From positions 1 through 22,477 of the forward strand of contig UQQU01000057.1 of NCBI GenBank assembly GCA_900543325.1: DNA of 22,477 bases, read 5' to 3'. Position numbers and translations under genes: made by a program. Origin of the DNA: an uncultured Clostridium sp. (GTDB lineage: Bacteria > Bacillota > Clostridia > Clostridiales > Clostridiaceae). This document shows positions 6,591-15,481 of the stretch, piece after piece (within the stretch, counting starts at the first letter, position 1; the number at the start of each line of letters is the position of its first letter). A model generated the notes under the pieces. The model made no database searches and was not told the DNA's origin. It saw nothing but the letters and a program-made list of their open reading frames with translations.

Positions 6591-6620
6591 TATATATGTT
6601 TTAATCTGTAAAACAATACC
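6591..6620 (-). promoter_or_regulatory. Possible sigma-E promoter of spoIID
   Basis: On the minus strand CATATATA (6591-6598) resembles the sigma-E -10 CATACAnT, with GGTATT (6615-6620) 16 bp upstream. The distance to the start codon is sensible and sigma-E control of spoIID is established, but in DNA this AT-rich the match is weak. Confidence 0.3.
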
Positions 6621-6654
6621 TTTTATTTAAAATCATTCTTTCCTATTTCTATAT

Positions 6655-6687
6655 AAAAAAATTTAGGAGCCTCAAAATGGCCCCTAA
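6655..6687 (-). terminator. murA terminator
   Basis: A 9-bp stem (6663-6671 with 6679-6687, one G-U pair on the minus strand) is followed by a T-run (complement of 6655-6661). It lies 4 bases after the murA stop. Confidence 0.85.
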
Positions 6688-6690
6688 GTA

Positions 6691-7953
6691 TTATTTATAG
6701 GTTCTATATATTTCTGCTCCAAGCTTTCTAAATTTATCTTCTATATTAGTATATCCTCTATCTATATGATATATTTCTCCTATTTCTGTTTCTCCATTTG
6801 CAACTAATCCTGCTAAAATCATAGCTGCTCCGGCTCTTAAATCAGTAGCCTTTACTTGACATCCAGTAAGATTATCTACCCCTTCAACAATAGCAACTCT
6901 TCCATCAATTTTAATATTTGCCCCCATTCTACCAAGTTCTCCAACATGCATAAACCTATTTTCAAATACAGTTTCAGTTATTACGCTAGCTCCTTTAGTA
7001 ATTGATAATAATGCCATCATTTGAGCCTGCATATCAGTTGGGAATCCTGGATAAGGCATTGTTTTTATGTCTACAGGTCTTTTTTCCCCAGTTCCGTCTA
7101 CTATCATTTTTTCTCCATCCATTTTACAATAGACACCGCATTCCTTTAACTTTTCAATAGTTGGCATCAAATGTTCGTCATTAACTCCATTAATAGTTAT
7201 TTTACTGTTTGTTATTCCAGCTGCAACCATAAATGTTCCAGCTTCAATTCTATCAAAAATAGGTGTAAATGGCTCTGGTTGTTTTAATTCTGATACACCA
7301 TGTATAGTTATTCTTCCATATCCAGCACCTTCTATTTTAGCTCCCATACTATTTAAAAACCTTGCTAAATCCCATATTTCTGGCTCTTCAGCTGCATTTT
7401 CTATAATTGTAACTCCAGGAGCAAATACAGAAGTCATCATAATATTCTCAGTAGCTCCTACAGATGGAAAATCTAAATATATCCTATTTCCATGTAAATC
7501 TTTTATTTTAGCTTCAACATACCCATAGCCTATTTCAGAATCTATTCCTAACGCCTTAAATCCTTTTAAATGAAGATCTACAGGCCTACTCCCTATATTG
7601 CATCCTCCTGGCATTGATATTTTACATCTTCCAAATCTAGCTAACATAGGCCCCATCACTAAAAATGATGCTCTCATCTTACGTATTAATTCATTATTAG
7701 GTTCTATTTCTTTTAAATTTAAAGTATTTATTTTTAAATCGCCTGTTATTGGTGAAAATTTCACTTCACAATTCAATTCTCTTAATAAATTTATCAAAAC
7801 TGTTACATCTTCTAACATAGGTACTTTTCTTAAAATTATTTCTGTTGGATTTAAAATAGTTGCAACTATTATAGGTAATACTGAATTTTTTGCAACACTT
7901 ATATCAACTTCTCCTTGAAGTTTCCTTCCACCTCTAACTATAATTTTTTCCAT
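6691..7953 (-). CDS. murA: UDP-N-acetylglucosamine 1-carboxyvinyltransferase
   Basis: MurA carries out the first committed step of peptidoglycan synthesis, moving enolpyruvate from phosphoenolpyruvate to UDP-GlcNAc in the cytosol. Counting from the chosen start (420 residues), Lys22-Asn23 bind substrate, the catalytic Cys is C118 in PGGCNIGSRPVDLH, and the catalytic Asp lies in YPGFPTDMQAQ. Cys rather than Asp at position 118 predicts ordinary fosfomycin sensitivity. I start at 7953 because GGAGG lies 5 bases before that ATG; the ATG four codons upstream overlaps the ribosome-binding site. ywmB ends about 20 bp upstream, so the two genes are probably co-transcribed. Confidence 0.96.
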   Translation of the reverse strand: MEKIIVRGGRKLQGEVDISVAKNSVLPIIVATILNPTEIILRKVPMLEDVTVLINLLRELNCEVKFSPITGDLKINTLNLKEIEPNNELIRKMRASFLVMGPMLARFGRCKISMPGGCNIGSRPVDLHLKGFKALGIDSEIGYGYVEAKIKDLHGNRIYLDFPSVGATENIMMTSVFAPGVTIIENAAEEPEIWDLARFLNSMGAKIEGAGYGRITIHGVSELKQPEPFTPIFDRIEAGTFMVAAGITNSKITINGVNDEHLMPTIEKLKECGVYCKMDGEKMIVDGTGEKRPVDIKTMPYPGFPTDMQAQMMALLSITKGASVITETVFENRFMHVGELGRMGANIKIDGRVAIVEGVDNLTGCQVKATDLRAGAAMILAGLVANGETEIGEIYHIDRGYTNIEDKFRKLGAEIYRTYK

Positions 7954-7973
7954 ATTATCCTCCATATTTATTT

Positions 7974-8615
7974 TTAGTATGTTACGAAAATTATCGGCGT
8001 TCCTATAATTAAATATGAACCTGTATCGTAAGTAATTTGTCCAATGTTTATATTTGTCCCATCCATCATTGTTGCTTTCGCTATACTACCATTACTTATA
8101 TCTAAATTTTCATTAACTTTTATTTTTAATTTATTTTCTATATCTTCAAATGCATTTTTATCTTCTGTTTTTATCTTACCCTTTATAAACGAAAAATACC
8201 TCTCATCTATAAAATTACTATTTCTAATTTCTTGCACTAATAACTTTAAATAACTTTCAGATAAGGTTTTATCATTATTAATAACTATTACTTCAACTTT
8301 TATTAATTCATTGTAATTATACATATTAACACTATAATTAATATTTTCACCCTCTACAGATATCCAGTTCTCACCTTTTGTTACTATCACATCACTTTTT
8401 GCTGCGAAAATTTTATTAATTCTTTTCAATTCATTATTGATATCCGTTTTTATTGTATATTCTAATTTCACTCCATTATTTACAAATTCATATTCATTTA
8501 ATATATATCTTTCGACTTCATTAAATAAATCTTTCTTTGCTTCACATTCATATTCTTTTCCATTAATAATTAATAGAGAAAAGATTAAAAGAAATACAAA
8601 AAATATCTTTTTCAT
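7974..8615 (-). CDS. ywmB: YwmB family secreted protein (DUF1779)
   Basis: The function is unknown. The family is recognised mainly by position: ywmB lies between the atp operon and murA in Bacillus, as here. From the chosen start the protein has 213 residues. A typical signal peptide covers about residues 1-26 (MKKIFFVFLLIFSLLI, then a polar stretch), so it is probably exported or membrane-tethered. The rest alternates beta-strand-like and charged helical segments and ends in a hydrophobic strand (YLIIGTPIIFVTY). The start at 8615 fits the signal peptide and follows AGGGGAT at about 9 bases; a longer frame would put 20 charged residues ahead of it. Assignment rests on length, signal peptide and context. 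Confidence 0.75.
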   Translation of the reverse strand: MKKIFFVFLLIFSLLIINGKEYECEAKKDLFNEVERYILNEYEFVNNGVKLEYTIKTDINNELKRINKIFAAKSDVIVTKGENWISVEGENINYSVNMYNYNELIKVEVIVINNDKTLSESYLKLLVQEIRNSNFIDERYFSFIKGKIKTEDKNAFEDIENKLKIKVNENLDISNGSIAKATMMDGTNINIGQITYDTGSYLIIGTPIIFVTY

Positions 8616-8854
8616 ATTGTAATCCCCTGCCCTTCCTCTAAAATTATTGTCCAAACTATATTTTTTATACAACAAAACTATAAATTTAGTATTGCTTTTC
8701 CTTATAAGTGAAACTCTAAATCTTTGATATAATATATATATATTATAAATACCCTAGAATAGTTCGCTTTCATCTTAAATTTTTATAAATCTCTACTATA
8801 TTCGTCTATATACAACAGTGTATTTTAAATTTTCTACTTTTATATATAATATTC
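8616..8854. other. AT-rich spacer between atpC and ywmB
   Basis: No gene is supported here; I see no counterpart of the small ywzB (DUF1146) gene that lies here in Bacillus. A pure A/T palindrome sits near 8730-8750. A promoter for ywmB-murA must be in this stretch, but I cannot pick one with confidence. Confidence 0.4.
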
Positions 8855-8889
8855 AAAAAAAAAAAGAAGCCACTTATTTGCGACTTCTT
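8855..8889 (-). terminator. ATP synthase operon terminator
   Basis: A 10-bp stem (8880-8889 with 8864-8873, two G-U pairs) is followed on the minus strand by at least nine T. The first base of the stem is the last base of the atpC stop codon, so termination is coupled tightly to the operon's end. Confidence 0.92.
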
Positions 8890-9287
8890 TATTCCAATTC
8901 TAATCTAGCTTTAGCCCTTGCTTCTGCCTTCTTAGCCCTTTCAATATCTATATTATTTTCTTTACTATTTAATCTACCCTGTGCTCTCTTAAGAGCCTCC
9001 TCAGCACGATTTTTATCAATCTCTTCTGGGAAATTAAAAGAATCACAACAAAAATTAATTATATTATCCTTAATATAAACAATTCCTGATGATGTAAATA
9101 AACTTTTCTTATTTCCATCAATAGTAGTATAGGTAGTTACTGTTGGTATAGTTGCTATTATAGTTGGTGCGTAATTTGCTAAAATTTCTATTTTACCATC
9201 AAATTCAGTTGTTGATAAACTAATTACCTCTTCTGTTAGTACTTCACGCCCTGGAGCTACAATATTAAGTTTTATTAATTTTCCCAT
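8889..9287 (-). CDS. atpC: F1Fo ATP synthase epsilon subunit
   Basis: Epsilon is part of the central stalk of F1 and can inhibit ATP hydrolysis through its C-terminal helices. The 132-residue protein has the N-terminal beta-sandwich at about 1-85 and a charged helical hairpin at about 90-132, rich in Ala, Arg and Lys. It is the last gene of the operon, 12 bp after atpD. AGGAGAT precedes the ATG. A hairpin terminator begins at its stop codon. Confidence 0.96.
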   Translation of the reverse strand: MGKLIKLNIVAPGREVLTEEVISLSTTEFDGKIEILANYAPTIIATIPTVTTYTTIDGNKKSLFTSSGIVYIKDNIINFCCDSFNFPEEIDKNRAEEALKRAQGRLNSKENNIDIERAKKAEARAKARLELE

Positions 9288-9299
9288 AAATCATATCTC

Positions 9300-10694
9300 C
9301 TATTTCATACTATTTGCTTTTTCTACAACTTCTTCAATTGTACCTGCAAATAAGAATGCTGATTCAGGTAAGTGATCGTATTTTCCTTGTAATATTTCTT
9401 TAAATCCTCTTACTGTTTCCTTTACTGGAACATATCTTCCTTGCATTCCTGTAAATTGTTCAGCAACTGTAAATGGTTGAGATAGGAATCTTTGAATTCT
9501 TCTCGCTCTAGCTACTACAGCTTTATCTTCATCTGATAATTCATCAACACCTAAAATTGCAATAATATCTTGTAATTCTTTATATCTTTCAAGTATATTC
9601 TTTACTTCTGTTGCTACTTCATAATGCTCTTTTCCAACTATTCTTGGATCAAGAATTCTAGAAGAAGATTCTAGAGGGTCAACTGCTGGATATATACCTA
9701 ATGCTGAAATAGATCTTGATAATACAGTAGTAGCATCTAAGTGCGTAAATGTAGTTGCTGGTGCTGGGTCTGTTAAGTCATCAGCTGGAACATAAACAGC
9801 TTGAACTGATGTTATAGATCCATTTTTTGTTGAAGTAATTCTTTCTTGAAGTGCTCCCATTTCAGTTGCAAGTGTTGGTTGATATCCAACAGCTGATGGT
9901 ATTCTTCCTAATAATGCAGATACTTCTGAACCTGCTTGCGTAAATCTAAATATATTATCTATAAATAATAATACATCTTGCCCCTGATCTCTAAAATACT
10001 CAGCCATAGTTAACCCAGTTAATGAAACTCTCATTCTAGCACCTGGTGATTCGTTCATTTGACCAAATACTAATGCAGTTTTATTAATAACTCCAGAATC
10101 CATCATCTCATGATAAAGGTCATTACCTTCTCTAGATCTCTCTCCTACACCTGTGAATACAGAAAGTCCACCATGCTCTTTTGCTATATTATTAATTAAT
10201 TCTTGAATTAAAACTGTTTTTCCTACTCCAGCTCCTCCAAATAGACCTATCTTACCACCCTTTTGATATGGTGCAATTAAATCAATAACTTTAATTCCTG
10301 TTTCGAACATTTCAGGCTCTAAAGATTGCTCCTTAAAAGTTGGTGCAGGTCTATGTATAGGATATGATTCTTCAGCATCTATAGCACCTTTATTATCTAT
10401 AGGCGCTCCTAATACATTAAATAATCTTCCTAATACATTCTTTCCTACCGGTACTGATATTGGCTTTCCTGTGTCTAAAGCTCTCATACCTCTCTTTAAT
10501 CCATCTGTAGATTCCATTGCTATTGCTCTAACAATATCATCTCCAACATGTTGCTCAACTTCTACAACTAACTCTCTATCACCCATATCAATTTTAATCT
10601 CATTGTATATGTTTGGTAGAGAAGCTTCATCAAACTTTATATCAACTACTGGTCCAATTACTTGAACTACTTTTCCAATTTTACTTTCAGCCAT
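9300..10694 (-). CDS. atpD: F1Fo ATP synthase beta subunit
   Basis: Beta is the catalytic subunit of F1. In the 464-residue protein the P-loop GGAGVGKT is at residues 153-160, the catalytic Glu is E185 in GVGERSREG, the Walker B strand is DVLLFIDNIFR, and the torque-transmitting loop reads DELSDED in place of the common DELSEED, a mild change. ATG follows AAGGAGG. It lies 15 bp after atpG in the single operon. Confidence 0.98.
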   Translation of the reverse strand: MAESKIGKVVQVIGPVVDIKFDEASLPNIYNEIKIDMGDRELVVEVEQHVGDDIVRAIAMESTDGLKRGMRALDTGKPISVPVGKNVLGRLFNVLGAPIDNKGAIDAEESYPIHRPAPTFKEQSLEPEMFETGIKVIDLIAPYQKGGKIGLFGGAGVGKTVLIQELINNIAKEHGGLSVFTGVGERSREGNDLYHEMMDSGVINKTALVFGQMNESPGARMRVSLTGLTMAEYFRDQGQDVLLFIDNIFRFTQAGSEVSALLGRIPSAVGYQPTLATEMGALQERITSTKNGSITSVQAVYVPADDLTDPAPATTFTHLDATTVLSRSISALGIYPAVDPLESSSRILDPRIVGKEHYEVATEVKNILERYKELQDIIAILGVDELSDEDKAVVARARRIQRFLSQPFTVAEQFTGMQGRYVPVKETVRGFKEILQGKYDHLPESAFLFAGTIEEVVEKANSMK

Positions 10695-10709
10695 ACTTCT
10701 TCCTCCTTG

Positions 10710-11555
10710 CTACTTTTGAGCTTCGGCTCCCCCAACAATTTCTGAAATTTCTTGCGTTATAATTCCTTGTCTAATTCTATTGAACTTAATATGAAGATTT
10801 TGTAGTATGTCATCTGCATTTTCAGTAGCTCCATCCATCGCTGTCATTCTAGCACTATGTTCGCTTGCCTTTGCACTAAGCATACATGTTTTAAGTTGAC
10901 TTTTTAAATACATATCTATTGCATTTTTAAATACAGCTTCTTCATTTGGTTCAATTATATATTGCCTTGCATTACCAGACTCTTTCTCTATGGGTAATAT
11001 CTTGATACTTTTTACCTCTTGTTTAACTGGAGAAATAAACTCTGTATATACTATATTTACTTCAGAAACTTCTCCCTTTTCATATAAATATATAGCGTCA
11101 TTATATATCTTATTAACATCTTTAGTAGCAGGCATATCTGGTAAACCTACATATTCTGAATATGTATTTATTCCATACCTAGAAACATATGAAATTCCTT
11201 TACTACCTACAAGAATAACCTTTGCTCCGCCACTCTTTTCTATTAAATTATTTAAATATATAACCACATTATTGTTATATCCTGCACATAGTCCAGTGTC
11301 TGAAGTCAATACAATATATAGTTTATCTCCATTAAAGTTCTTATAATAAATTGAATCAAAATCTTCTGGCATACTAGAGACAACTTCCTTAATAACTTCT
11401 TTACACAAATTATTATATTGCTCATTAGCTACAAGCTCTTTTCTTGCTTTCCTGAGTTTAGAAGTGGCAACAAGCCCCATAGCCTTAGTTATTTTTCTAG
11501 TACTTTCAACTGACTTTATTCTTCTTTTTATCTCTATAAGTCCCGCTGCGCCCAC
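10710..11555 (-). CDS. atpG: F1Fo ATP synthase gamma subunit
   Basis: Gamma is the rotating shaft that couples the c-ring to catalysis. The 281-residue protein shows the conserved N-terminal helix (EIKRRIKSVESTRKITKAM, about residues 8-26) and the matching C-terminal helix (NRIRQGIITQEISEIVGGAEA) that together form the coiled coil. The start codon is GTG (11553-11555), with TAGGAGGT about 7 bases upstream. The 38-bp gap after atpA holds a small hairpin, which may set its level relative to alpha and beta. Confidence 0.97.
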   Translation of the reverse strand: MGAAGLIEIKRRIKSVESTRKITKAMGLVATSKLRKARKELVANEQYNNLCKEVIKEVVSSMPEDFDSIYYKNFNGDKLYIVLTSDTGLCAGYNNNVVIYLNNLIEKSGGAKVILVGSKGISYVSRYGINTYSEYVGLPDMPATKDVNKIYNDAIYLYEKGEVSEVNIVYTEFISPVKQEVKSIKILPIEKESGNARQYIIEPNEEAVFKNAIDMYLKSQLKTCMLSAKASEHSARMTAMDGATENADDILQNLHIKFNRIRQGIITQEISEIVGGAEAQK

Positions 11556-11576
11556 TTGTTTTACCTCCTAAAGAAT

Positions 11577-11600
11577 TGCATAGCTATATAAAGCTATGCA
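11577..11600 (-). other. Intra-operon hairpin between atpA and atpG
   Basis: A perfect 9-bp stem (11592-11600 with 11577-11585) with a 6-base loop spans the atpA stop codon and ends a few bases before the atpG Shine-Dalgarno. There is no T-run, so a terminator is unlikely; an RNA-processing or stability role is possible. Confidence 0.5.
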
Positions 11601-13108
11601 TCTTTTAAAAATTCTTTTTTAAATTCAATTATACATTTTTCAATGTTTTCTTTTAATTCCTTAGTTAATTGTTTTTCAACAATTATTTGCTTTAATACAT
11701 CCCTTTGATGGGTATCCATATATTCTAAGAATTCTTCCTCAAACTTTCTAATATCCTTAACCTTTATATCTGATAAAAAGTCATTTACAGTTGCATATAA
11801 TATAACTATTTGCTTTTCAACATCCATAGGCTTATATTGATCTTGCTTTAATATTTCTGTTATTCTCTTACCTTTTTCTAATCTTCTCTTAGAATCAGAA
11901 TCTAAATCAGAACCAAATTGAGAGAATGCTGCAAGTTCTGTATATTGTGCAAGTTCTAATCTTAATGTACCAGAAACTTGTTTCATAGCCTTAATTTGAG
12001 CATTACCACCAACTCTTGATACTGAAATACCTGCATTTACTGCTGGTCTTTGCCCTGCGTTGAATAATTCAGTTTCTAAGAATATTTGACCATCTGTAAT
12101 TGATATTACATTAGTTGGAATATATGCTGTTACATCTCCAGCTAATGTTTCTATAATAGGAAGTGCTGTTAATGAACCTCCTCCATTTTCTTTAGATAGC
12201 TTTGCAGCTCTTTCTAAAAGTCTTGAATGTATATAAAATACATCTCCTGGATACGCTTCTCTTCCCGGTGGTCTTCTAAGTAATAATGACATTGTTCTAT
12301 ATGCTACTGCATGCTTAGATAAATCATCATATATTATAAGAACATCTTTCCCTTTATGCATGAAGTATTCACCCATACTACATCCTGCATATGGTGCTAA
12401 ATATTGAAGTGGAGCACTTTCTGATGCTGTTCCCGCAACAACTATTGAATAATCTAAAGCTCCCATTTCCTCTAATGTATTAACTATATGTGCAACTGTT
12501 GACTGCTTTTGACCAATAGCTACATATACGCATATAACATCTTTACCTTTTTGATTTAATATAGTATCTATTGCAATAGCCGTTTTACCAGTTTGCCTAT
12601 CACCAATAATAAGTTCTCTTTGACCCTTTCCTATTGGAACCATTGAATCTATTGCTTTAATACCTGTTTGTAATGGTTCATTAACTGAAGATCTATCAAT
12701 TATACTTGGCGCCGGTACCTCTATAGGTCTAGTACCTGAATAATTGATAGGCCCCTTACCATCAATTTCTTCTCCTAAAGAATTTACAACTCTTCCTAGA
12801 AGACCCTCACCTACAGGAACTTCAACTATTTTATTAGTTCTTTTAACTATATCTCCTTCTTTTATTCCTTCCTCAGAACCCAATAAAACACATCCAACAT
12901 TATCTTGCTCTAAATTTAAAGCCATTCCAAATACGCCATTTGGGAACTCTAAAAGTTCACCTTGCATACAATCATCTAATCCATATACTCTAGCAATACC
13001 ATCACCAATTTGAATTATTGTTCCAGAATCTGAAGTTTGGATTTGATTTTCATATCTTTGTATCTCTTTTTTTATGATAGATGTTATTTCTTCTGGTTTT
13101 ATATTCAT
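11594..13108 (-). CDS. atpA: F1Fo ATP synthase alpha subunit
   Basis: Alpha alternates with beta in the F1 hexamer and carries non-catalytic nucleotide sites. From the chosen start it has 504 residues, normal for the family. The P-loop GDRQTGKT is at residues 169-176, and the arginine that reaches into the catalytic site is in the VSRVGG segment. I start at 13108 because GAGGTGAT is placed correctly before that ATG (MNIKPEE); a longer frame adds eight residues that overlap the end of atpH. The gap to atpH is 10 bp. Confidence 0.97.
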   Translation of the reverse strand: MNIKPEEITSIIKKEIQRYENQIQTSDSGTIIQIGDGIARVYGLDDCMQGELLEFPNGVFGMALNLEQDNVGCVLLGSEEGIKEGDIVKRTNKIVEVPVGEGLLGRVVNSLGEEIDGKGPINYSGTRPIEVPAPSIIDRSSVNEPLQTGIKAIDSMVPIGKGQRELIIGDRQTGKTAIAIDTILNQKGKDVICVYVAIGQKQSTVAHIVNTLEEMGALDYSIVVAGTASESAPLQYLAPYAGCSMGEYFMHKGKDVLIIYDDLSKHAVAYRTMSLLLRRPPGREAYPGDVFYIHSRLLERAAKLSKENGGGSLTALPIIETLAGDVTAYIPTNVISITDGQIFLETELFNAGQRPAVNAGISVSRVGGNAQIKAMKQVSGTLRLELAQYTELAAFSQFGSDLDSDSKRRLEKGKRITEILKQDQYKPMDVEKQIVILYATVNDFLSDIKVKDIRKFEEEFLEYMDTHQRDVLKQIIVEKQLTKELKENIEKCIIEFKKEFLKDA

Positions 13109-13118
13109 GCAATCACCT

Positions 13119-13658
13119 CTATTCAGTAGCAAGCATTAGCTTTTCTAAATCATCTAACCTTGTTTTTACAGTCCCATCTATAACGTCATTTCCTATTCTT
13201 ACATAAATTCCGCCTAGAATTCCTGGATCAATTTCTTTTTTCAATATAACTTCTTTATTGTATTTTTTTTCAAGCTTATCTACTAAGGAGTTATATTCAT
13301 TTTCTTCTAATGGTACAGTAGTTTTTACAATTCCCTGTAATACATTTAACTTTTCTAAATGTATTTTTTCCATTTCTTTTAATTTTTCTTTTAAAAATAA
13401 AATTCTGTCCTTCTCTATTAATATTAATAAAAATGATAAAAGTTCTTCATCTATTTTACCTTTAAATATATTAATAAAAGTCTTTTTCTTTTGCTTTGTA
13501 CCTATTTGTGGATGTTTTATTACTTCAAAGAAATCTTTGTTATTTTCAATTAACTCACAAATTTCTCTTAGATCTCCTAGATACTCATCAACTTTTCCTT
13601 TTTGTTCTGCCACCTCATATAGTGCCAGTGCATATCTTCGGTCTAAGTACTCATACAT
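13119..13658 (-). CDS. atpH: F1Fo ATP synthase delta subunit
   Basis: Delta (the OSCP homologue) links the top of F1 to the b-subunit stator. The 179-residue length is typical. The N-terminal helical bundle (YLDRRYALALYEVAEQKGK at about 4-22) and the C-terminal PGILGGIYVRIGNDVIDGTV block match the family. The ATG lies 2 bases after the atpF stop codon, with its ribosome-binding site inside the end of atpF, so translational coupling is likely. Confidence 0.96.
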   Translation of the reverse strand: MYEYLDRRYALALYEVAEQKGKVDEYLGDLREICELIENNKDFFEVIKHPQIGTKQKKKTFINIFKGKIDEELLSFLLILIEKDRILFLKEKLKEMEKIHLEKLNVLQGIVKTTVPLEENEYNSLVDKLEKKYNKEVILKKEIDPGILGGIYVRIGNDVIDGTVKTRLDDLEKLMLATE

Positions 13659-13660
13659 AT

Positions 13661-14140
13661 TTAATTACCTACCTCAGAAATAAACTCATCAATTAATTGT
13701 CTATTTTTTTCTTCATCAATATTTTTTTCTATTACTTTTCTAGAAAGATCTAAAGCTAAATCTATAGCTTCTTTCTTTAATGCATATTGTGCTTTTTCTT
13801 TTTCTCTTTCTATTTCTACTTTTGCTCTTTCTATGATTAAATTGGCTTCTGATTTCGCTTCTTCAACAATTTCATCATATACTTTTTCAGCCTTTCTCTT
13901 ATGTCTTTCTGTAATAGCTTTACCTTCTTCTCTAGCTCTTTGTAGTTCTCTTTCATTATTGATTGCTAGAGTTCTTGCTTTTTCAAGTTCTTCATCTGCA
14001 CTATCTAACTTTTGAGATATTTCATTTTCTCTAGCTTCAACTATTAATTTAACTTTTTCAAAGAAGAAATATTTTAATCCAAAGAATAGAATTAAAAAAT
14101 TTACTACTGTGGCCAACATAACACCTAGATTAAATTCCAT
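13661..14140 (-). CDS. atpF: F1Fo ATP synthase b subunit
   Basis: Subunit b is the stator stalk of Fo. The 159-residue protein has one N-terminal membrane helix at about residues 5-27, followed by a long, highly charged coiled coil that makes up the rest, rich in Glu, Lys, Arg and Ala. There is a single b gene and no b-prime, so the stator should be a homodimer. GGGGG precedes the ATG. The gene lies between atpE and atpH in the usual order. Confidence 0.96.
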   Translation of the reverse strand: MEFNLGVMLATVVNFLILFFGLKYFFFEKVKLIVEARENEISQKLDSADEELEKARTLAINNERELQRAREEGKAITERHKRKAEKVYDEIVEEAKSEANLIIERAKVEIEREKEKAQYALKKEAIDLALDLSRKVIEKNIDEEKNRQLIDEFISEVGN

Positions 14141-14175
14141 TACTTATTCTACCCCCTTCTGGAGTCATTAAAATA

Positions 14176-14409
14176 TTATGCTACTCCAACAAATATTAAT
14201 AATATTGATACTAGTAATCCATAAATAGCAGTTGCTTCAGCAAAAGCAGAACCTATAACTAATGTTGTAGTAATTTTTCCTGTTGCTTCTGGATTTCTTG
14301 CAACACCTTCAACAGCCTTTCCTGTAGCATTTCCTATACCAATACCTGCTCCTAAACCTACTAATACTGCAATTGCTGCTCCTAATGCTCTCATTCCTAC
14401 TTCATTCAT
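14176..14409 (-). CDS. atpE: F1Fo ATP synthase c subunit (proteolipid), proton-type ion site
   Basis: Subunit c forms the rotating membrane ring that carries the coupling ion. The 77-residue protein has two membrane helices (about 8-31 and 48-76) joined by the polar loop ARNPEA. The ion-binding carboxylate is Glu58. Aligned by hand to the Na+-binding c subunit of Ilyobacter tartaricus, Gln32 is replaced by Ile25 and Ser66 by Ala59, while Glu65 and Tyr70 are kept as Glu58 and Tyr63. Without the Gln and Ser ligands, proton coupling is the better prediction. The ribosome-binding site is AGGAGG. Confidence 0.97.
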   Translation of the reverse strand: MNEVGMRALGAAIAVLVGLGAGIGIGNATGKAVEGVARNPEATGKITTTLVIGSAFAEATAIYGLLVSILLIFVGVA

Positions 14410-14425
14410 TTTTAAATTCCTCCTC

Positions 14426-15109
14426 TTAATTATGTTCAGATACTATTTTAATATTTATCATTGTTAACATTACAAAAATTACTGCTTGAATACCGCCATC
14501 AAATATATCGAAATATAAATGTAATGGAATAGGTATAACAAGTTGTGCAAACCATGCTACTTTCTCTAGGCTCTCATAAACAAGCTCGATTATAAAAGTA
14601 GCTGCTAACATATTACCAAAAAGTCTTAATGACAATGATATTGGAAGCATTACTCTCTCTAATATTGTAATAGGCAATATAAAAGATACTGGCTCTAAAT
14701 ATCCCTTAAAATATCCTCCAATTCCGTTCCTTTTAATAGCATATCCTTGTACCATTACAAATGATATTAAAGCCAATGTTAATGTAACACTAAAGTTTTT
14801 CGTTGGAGGGGATATTCCCACTAGTCCTGTAAAATTCATTACTAGGACAAATATGCCTAAGGCTCCTACAAAAGGAACTATACTTATAAAACTTTCTCCA
14901 ACATTACTTACTACGGCATTGTTTAGCATATTATAAATCCATTCAACAATAGTTTGTTTTTTAGTTGGTCTTATCTGCATATTTCGTGTAGACCACCATG
15001 CTAATGCTAAAATTAATAAAACAATTACTAATTCAACTATTGCTTCTGGCTTTATATCAATTGCTATTTTACCTAAGTAAAAAGAAAATATAGCTTTTGA
15101 TGATTCCAT
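14426..15109 (-). CDS. atpB: F1Fo ATP synthase a subunit
   Basis: Subunit a provides the ion half-channels beside the c-ring. The 227-residue protein has five to six membrane helices. The essential Arg is R162 in SLSLRLFGNMLAA, and the last helix carries the conserved Gln and polar residues (GGIQAVIFVMLTMINI). Its ATG follows the atpI stop codon with no gap, and its ribosome-binding site lies in the atpI end. Confidence 0.96.
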   Translation of the reverse strand: MESSKAIFSFYLGKIAIDIKPEAIVELVIVLLILALAWWSTRNMQIRPTKKQTIVEWIYNMLNNAVVSNVGESFISIVPFVGALGIFVLVMNFTGLVGISPPTKNFSVTLTLALISFVMVQGYAIKRNGIGGYFKGYLEPVSFILPITILERVMLPISLSLRLFGNMLAATFIIELVYESLEKVAWFAQLVIPIPLHLYFDIFDGGIQAVIFVMLTMINIKIVSEHN

Positions 15110-15481
15110 CTATTCACTTCCCTTCTGCACTTTTATAGTAGTTATTACTAGTATTATATAATGTATAAAAAATCCTATTAGAAAAGCTAATAAATAACTT
15201 ATCTTGTTAGAAAAAACTACCGCTATAGCAACTATACTTACTATTCTTATTAAATAACTCACGGGAAATAAAATTGCTTTATTTTTTTGAGGTTTATTTA
15301 AAAATTTATTAGTAACTATGGCTGAAACAACAAAGTTTATCATTGAAACTATTGATCCAACTAATAATATGGCTCCAATCTTATATTGCCCTAATAATAC
15401 TAATATTAAAAATAAAATAATCCCACTTATTAAATCATTTTTTGCTACAGATTTGACTATTATATTTAAGTCTTTAGTCAT
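15110..15481 (-). CDS. atpI: ATP synthase protein I
   Basis: This small membrane protein is encoded first in many atp operons and is thought to help assemble the c-ring. The 123 residues form four predicted membrane helices (about 17-31, 35-55, 68-90 and 93-114) with a short basic N-terminus. Sequence conservation in this family is low, so the call rests on length, topology and position just before atpB. ATG follows AGGAGA. Confidence 0.85.
   Translation of the reverse strand: MTKDLNIIVKSVAKNDLISGIILFLILVLLGQYKIGAILLVGSIVSMINFVVSAIVTNKFLNKPQKNKAILFPVSYLIRIVSIVAIAVVFSNKISYLLAFLIGFFIHYIILVITTIKVQKGSE

Noticed and set aside
8730..8750. An operator at the A/T palindrome upstream of ywmB
   Set aside because: It consists only of alternating A and T, which arises by chance in DNA this AT-rich.
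14176..14409. A sodium-type ATP synthase, as in some anaerobes
   Set aside because: The Gln and Ser ligands required by the Na+ signature are replaced by Ile25 and Ala59.
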